The notes under the pieces are model-generated. The model worked only from the letters and a program-made list of their open reading frames with translations, made no database searches and was not told where the DNA came from. Positions 6,238-9,262 of a stretch of DNA of 9,262 nucleotides are shown here, piece after piece (position 1 is the stretch's first letter; every line of letters starts with the position of its first letter). The stretch is from contig CAMTJK010000134.1 of the NCBI GenBank assembly GCA_947072805.1, positions 1-9,262 of the forward strand, in the 5' to 3' direction. Source of the stretch: an uncultured Prevotella sp. (GTDB lineage: Bacteria > Bacteroidota > Bacteroidia > Bacteroidales > Bacteroidaceae). Made by a program: the position numbers and the translations under genes.

Positions 6238-7383
6238 ATGGCAAAAAAGAAACAGCTGGGACACTATTGCCGGATATGCGGAGAATACAAAGCCAACGAG
6301 AAATTCAGCGGCAAGGGACACACGCGCCATATCTGTAAGCAATGCCAGTCGCTGCCTAAAGATGTGCAGGCGGACATGGTGCGCTGCAATGAGGTGGAAC
6401 GTGCCGCTTTCAAATTTCCTATGAGCCGTCAGGACTGGGAACTTCTTGAAAGATATGCCGCGAAATACAATGACAAGGAATCCGGGCAACTCGCACAGGA
6501 TATGCTGGACATGAAACGGAGTAACCCCACATTGGATGAAAGCATTGAGGAGTATGACCAAATTTATGAAATCTGCGAAGAGGAAACCATGCTGTTCGCC
6601 AATCTGGAGGATGACATCCGTTATCAACTGGAAGAACTGCTGGCAGACAACATCAATGAGTTCATGATACACAAAGATTACATTCCCGAAGGCAAAGAAT
6701 TGGAAAACATCAATGAATGGGTCCTTAAAGAAACCCGTGATATCTTTTTCGTAAAGGTGATTCCCGATGCCGCATATAACAATCTGGTGGAAGAAACGAT
6801 CCACCGGCTTGTGAAAGAATGGGAAGAGGACGGATTTGAGATAAAGACCTATTCTGAGTTGCTGGTCGTCATGAAAACAGAGCGTCTGCTTATTCGCAGG
6901 ATAACTCGAAAGGATACGGATGCACTCCTTGCAATTATGGGAAAGCCGGAAGTAATGTATGCTTGGGAACACGGTTTTACTAAGAAAGAGGTGCGCAAGT
7001 GGATAACCAATCAACTCACCCGATACCACAAGGACGGATTCGGATATTATGCCGTCATCCTAAAAGAAACCGACTCGCTGATAGGACAAGCCGGACTGAT
7101 GAAAAGCGCCATAAACGGGAATGATACGGTGGAACTTGGGTATATCCTTGATGACGCCTATTGGCATAACGGATATGGACTGGAAGCCGCCCATGCCTGT
7201 CTGGAATATGCTTTTGAACAACTGAATCTGAAAAATGTCTGTTGCAGCATCAGACCGGAGAACAAGGCATCCATCCGGGTAGCCGAGAAGCTGGGTATGT
7301 CTTTGGTCAGCAGTCATGTTGTCATATACAACGAAAAAGAAATGCCACACCTTATATATGAATTGAAAACTGGAAACAGTTAA
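6238..7383 (+). CDS. Zinc-ribbon protein fused to a GNAT (RimJ/RimL-type) N-acetyltransferase
   Basis: The frame encodes 381 residues in two parts. The N-terminal part (1 to about 210) opens with a zinc ribbon CxxC-X18-CxxC (Cys11, Cys14, Cys33, Cys36). An acidic, mostly helical region of unknown role follows, rich in Glu/Asp around residues 85-145. The C-terminal part begins at Met212 with MKTERLLIRRITRKDTDALL, the normal start of a stand-alone RimL-like acetyltransferase. It has the acetyl-CoA-binding turn HNGYGLEA (310-317) and the ENKASIRVAEKLGM helix (341-354). The reading frame is continuous across the junction, and no clear ribosome site precedes Met212 (ATG 6871). This supports a true fusion, although an internal start would give a plain GNAT. 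It starts 2 nt after the upstream stop codon, so the two genes are cotranscribed. Acceptor substrate is unknown; protein N-termini, small amines and toxin-like targets such as aminoacyl-tRNA are all possible. Confidence 0.78.
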   Translation: MAKKKQLGHYCRICGEYKANEKFSGKGHTRHICKQCQSLPKDVQADMVRCNEVERAAFKFPMSRQDWELLERYAAKYNDKESGQLAQDMLDMKRSNPTLDESIEEYDQIYEICEEETMLFANLEDDIRYQLEELLADNINEFMIHKDYIPEGKELENINEWVLKETRDIFFVKVIPDAAYNNLVEETIHRLVKEWEEDGFEIKTYSELLVVMKTERLLIRRITRKDTDALLAIMGKPEVMYAWEHGFTKKEVRKWITNQLTRYHKDGFGYYAVILKETDSLIGQAGLMKSAINGNDTVELGYILDDAYWHNGYGLEAAHACLEYAFEQLNLKNVCCSIRPENKASIRVAEKLGMSLVSSHVVIYNEKEMPHLIYELKTGNS

Positions 7384-7384
7384 A

Positions 7385-7427
7385 GAAAAATCCGTAACCC
7401 ACATTGCTGTTGAGTTACGGATTTTTC
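7385..7427. terminator. Bidirectional terminator between the GNAT gene and mobC
   Basis: GAAAAATCCGTAAC (7385-7398) and GTTACGGATTTTTC (7414-7427) form a perfect 14-bp inverted repeat with a 15-nt loop. The arms begin and end in A5/T5 runs, so it works in both directions. It lies between the stop codons of the two convergent genes (7383 and 7434) and would end both transcripts. Confidence 0.85.
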
Positions 7428-7433
7428 ATCTGG

Positions 7434-9262
7434 CTATTTCTGCTGCAACAGATGCTTGAGGTTGTCGTCGTTGGCGATGCGCTCCAGCTCGTCGGCGACA
7501 ATCTGCTTCACCTCCTCCTTGATGCGCCTGTAATTTGCCTGCACCGTTTCCTTCATGCGGTCGTTACCGTCCTCGTCCGTGAAATCGGTAATGACAGGTA
7601 TCTGCTTGTAGGCTTTTTCCTCGCACCTCACCTTCTCGGCATCCACGACAATCTCACAGTGAAAAATCTTCTGCTCGATGCGCTCGTTGAAGTTGTCGGA
7701 CACCGAACCGACAAACATACCCTGCGTCAAGCCGGAAATCTTGCTGGGAGGGATAAGGCTGTCCATCTGCGTGTTGATGGACGTTGAAACATCCTGCCGG
7801 TTGATGGAAATGGACTGCCGCTTTTGCAGCACCTTTCCGAACCGTTCAGATAGCGTCTTCGCCGTGTCGCCCACCACCTGTCCGGAGAAGATATTTCCGA
7901 CGGTATTCATTACCACGGCGGCCTCCTTGTCACCGTAGTCACGCTTCAACTGCGAGAAATCCTGAAAGCCCAGACACACGGCAACCTTGTTGCTTCGTGC
8001 GGTAGCTATAAGATTGTCAAGCCCTTTGAAATATATCGTGGGGAGTTCGTCAATGATGACCGAAGACTTCAGCATTCCTTTCTTGTTAATGAGCTTCACG
8101 ATACGGGAGTTATACAGACCGAGAGCCGCACCATAGATATTCTGACGGTCGGGATTGTTGCCCACGCAGAGGATTTTCGGCTCTTCGGGATTGTTGATAT
8201 CCAGCGTAAACTCGCTGTCCGACATTACCCAATAGAGCTGCGGAGAAATCATGCGCGAGAGTGGGATTTTCGCACTTGCAATCTGCCCCATGAGCTGCTC
8301 AGCCGCCCCTCCGAGCCATGCGTCCATGAATGGCGAAAGGTAGTTTTCCAGTTCCGGGTAAGAGGTCAGGATGGGGAAAATATCCTCGTAGCGGCGATTC
8401 AAGAACTCGATTGCATGGGGGAACGTGCAATACTTACCACCCTGATAGATTTTGAGATACCATATAATGCTGGCAAACAATATAATAGGTGATTCCACGA
8501 AAAAGTCGCCCTGCTTTTGCACCCATGTTTTGTTCAAATTTAACATTATCGTATATGCACTTTCGTAAGCGTCTGTAATATCCTCCATGAAATCCGGGTG
8601 GATAGGATTACAACGGTGCGAGCGTCGCGGGTCGTCAAAGTTAATCACATAGAACTTCGGCTTCACCTTGTAGCCCTCCGGGTGGTTCAACAGATGATTG
8701 TAGGCTATCGTGGACAAGTCGCTGAATTTGAAGTCGTACACATACATCGAAAAGCCTTTTTCAATCTGCTGCTTGATGAAATTATTTACCACCGCGTAGG
8801 ATTTACCACTGCCCGGCGTACCCAATACGATAGAAGCCCTAAAGGGATTCACGACATTGATCCAGCCGTTGTTCCAACGCTTGCGGTAGTAGAATCGTGT
8901 CGGTAGATTGACCGAATACTCGCTTTCGATAAGCCTTGTTTCCTGCATGAAACTCTCGTTTTCGTTGTTGAACACGTCATCCATGAGGTTGTGCTTCAAC
9001 AAGCGGCTCATCCACAGACCGCCCATCAGCAGACAGATATAACCTGCGCCAATGGTCAGGATATACAGTCCCGTAACCGCCTCTATCGGTAGTGGCAAAG
9101 CCAATATCCACCAGTTGAGGAAGAACAACACGAAGCCGACGGCAAGAGCCGTCCAGATTCGTTCCCAAGTGATTTTCTCACCCTTCACGCCCTTTGTCCC
9201 CAGACACGACAGGGCAAGCAGTAGGACGGCAAACAGTTTCGTGTACAGGATGGAACGGAACA
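7434..9262 (-). CDS. mobC: MobC, TraG/VirD4-type conjugative coupling ATPase (5' partial)
   Basis: This is a type IV coupling protein, an inner-membrane ATPase that brings the relaxase-bound transposon strand to the mating pore. The stop codon is at 7434-7436. The frame stays open to the window edge, so the N-terminus is missing. The GTG at 9186-9188 is not the real start, because the upstream in-frame sequence continues as a hydrophobic segment (KLFAVLLLALSCLG), the first visible TM helix. More TM helices follow (AVGFVLFFLNWWILALPLPI and LYILTIGAGYICLLMGGLW). Walker A GTPGSGKS is encoded at 8799-8822 and Walker B VIIDELPT at 8037-8060, followed by the GFQDFSQLKRDYG segment typical of TraG/TraD ATPases. 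About 609 residues are visible. It converges on the accessory genes and is separated from them by a two-way terminator. The mobA/mobB genes expected from CTnDOT synteny would lie beyond 9262. Confidence 0.88.
   Translation of the reverse strand, partial: FRSILYTKLFAVLLLALSCLGTKGVKGEKITWERIWTALAVGFVLFFLNWWILALPLPIEAVTGLYILTIGAGYICLLMGGLWMSRLLKHNLMDDVFNNENESFMQETRLIESEYSVNLPTRFYYRKRWNNGWINVVNPFRASIVLGTPGSGKSYAVVNNFIKQQIEKGFSMYVYDFKFSDLSTIAYNHLLNHPEGYKVKPKFYVINFDDPRRSHRCNPIHPDFMEDITDAYESAYTIMLNLNKTWVQKQGDFFVESPIILFASIIWYLKIYQGGKYCTFPHAIEFLNRRYEDIFPILTSYPELENYLSPFMDAWLGGAAEQLMGQIASAKIPLSRMISPQLYWVMSDSEFTLDINNPEEPKILCVGNNPDRQNIYGAALGLYNSRIVKLINKKGMLKSSVIIDELPTIYFKGLDNLIATARSNKVAVCLGFQDFSQLKRDYGDKEAAVVMNTVGNIFSGQVVGDTAKTLSERFGKVLQKRQSISINRQDVSTSINTQMDSLIPPSKISGLTQGMFVGSVSDNFNERIEQKIFHCEIVVDAEKVRCEEKAYKQIPVITDFTDEDGNDRMKETVQANYRRIKEEVKQIVADELERIANDDNLKHLLQQK

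Noticed and set aside
7404..7787. Plus-strand open frame of 127 codons opposite the mobC 3' end
   Set aside because: It overlaps the two-way terminator and conserved mobC C-terminal sequence in antisense and has no recognisable features.
9186..9188. GTG as the start codon of mobC
   Set aside because: The same frame stays open to the window edge and encodes a hydrophobic helix expected at the N-terminus of coupling proteins, so the gene is cut by the window rather than starting here.
1..9262. tRNA, rRNA, insertion sequence ends or attachment sites
   Set aside because: No cloverleaf, rRNA segment, terminal inverted repeats with a transposase, or integrase-type core site was recognised on either strand by eye.

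Overview
This window comes from a Bacteroidales (Bacteroides/Parabacteroides-type) conjugative transposon of the CTnDOT/CTnERL family. The diagnostic pieces are the regulatory genes rteA, rteB and rteC in order, followed by a convergent mobC (TraG/VirD4-type coupling protein gene). Bacteroidetes-style promoters (TTG, 19-23 nt, TATCTTTG) and mostly A-rich or absent Shine-Dalgarno signals agree with this. The assignment rests on protein motifs and gene order read by eye, not on a database search.

Layout: (i) 1-142, an upstream region with a hairpin and a good Bacteroides promoter directly in front of rteA. No tetQ is visible, although it precedes rteA in CTnDOT. (ii) 143-3752, rteA (hybrid histidine kinase with receiver and HPt-like domains) overlapping rteB (NtrC-type sigma-54 activator). 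(iii) 3753-4008, a dense regulatory intergenic region: three copies of the palindrome GTGTTCA-N5-TGAACAC, an AT-rich spacer, a terminator hairpin and a GG-N10-GC sigma-54-type promoter, all ahead of rteC. (iv) 4009-4632, rteC, followed by a strong terminator. (v) 4787-7383, a two-gene accessory unit with its own promoter. It encodes an AlbA_2/Schlafen-like, RecG-C-terminal-like regulator and, 2 nt later, a zinc-ribbon protein fused to a GNAT acetyltransferase. (vi) 7385-7427, a bidirectional terminator. (vii) 7434-9262, mobC on the minus strand, with its 5' end outside the window.

How it fits together: RteA probably phosphorylates RteB. RteB would bind the palindrome array and activate sigma-54 polymerase at the rteC promoter. 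RteC then drives the excision genes elsewhere on the element, and MobC couples the nicked DNA to the mating apparatus. The AlbA_2/GNAT pair looks like cargo inserted between the regulatory and mobilization modules, insulated by terminators on both sides. The most notable signals are the rteC control region, an 11-bp tandem repeat in the AlbA_2 gene that could act as a frame switch, and the zinc-ribbon-GNAT fusion.
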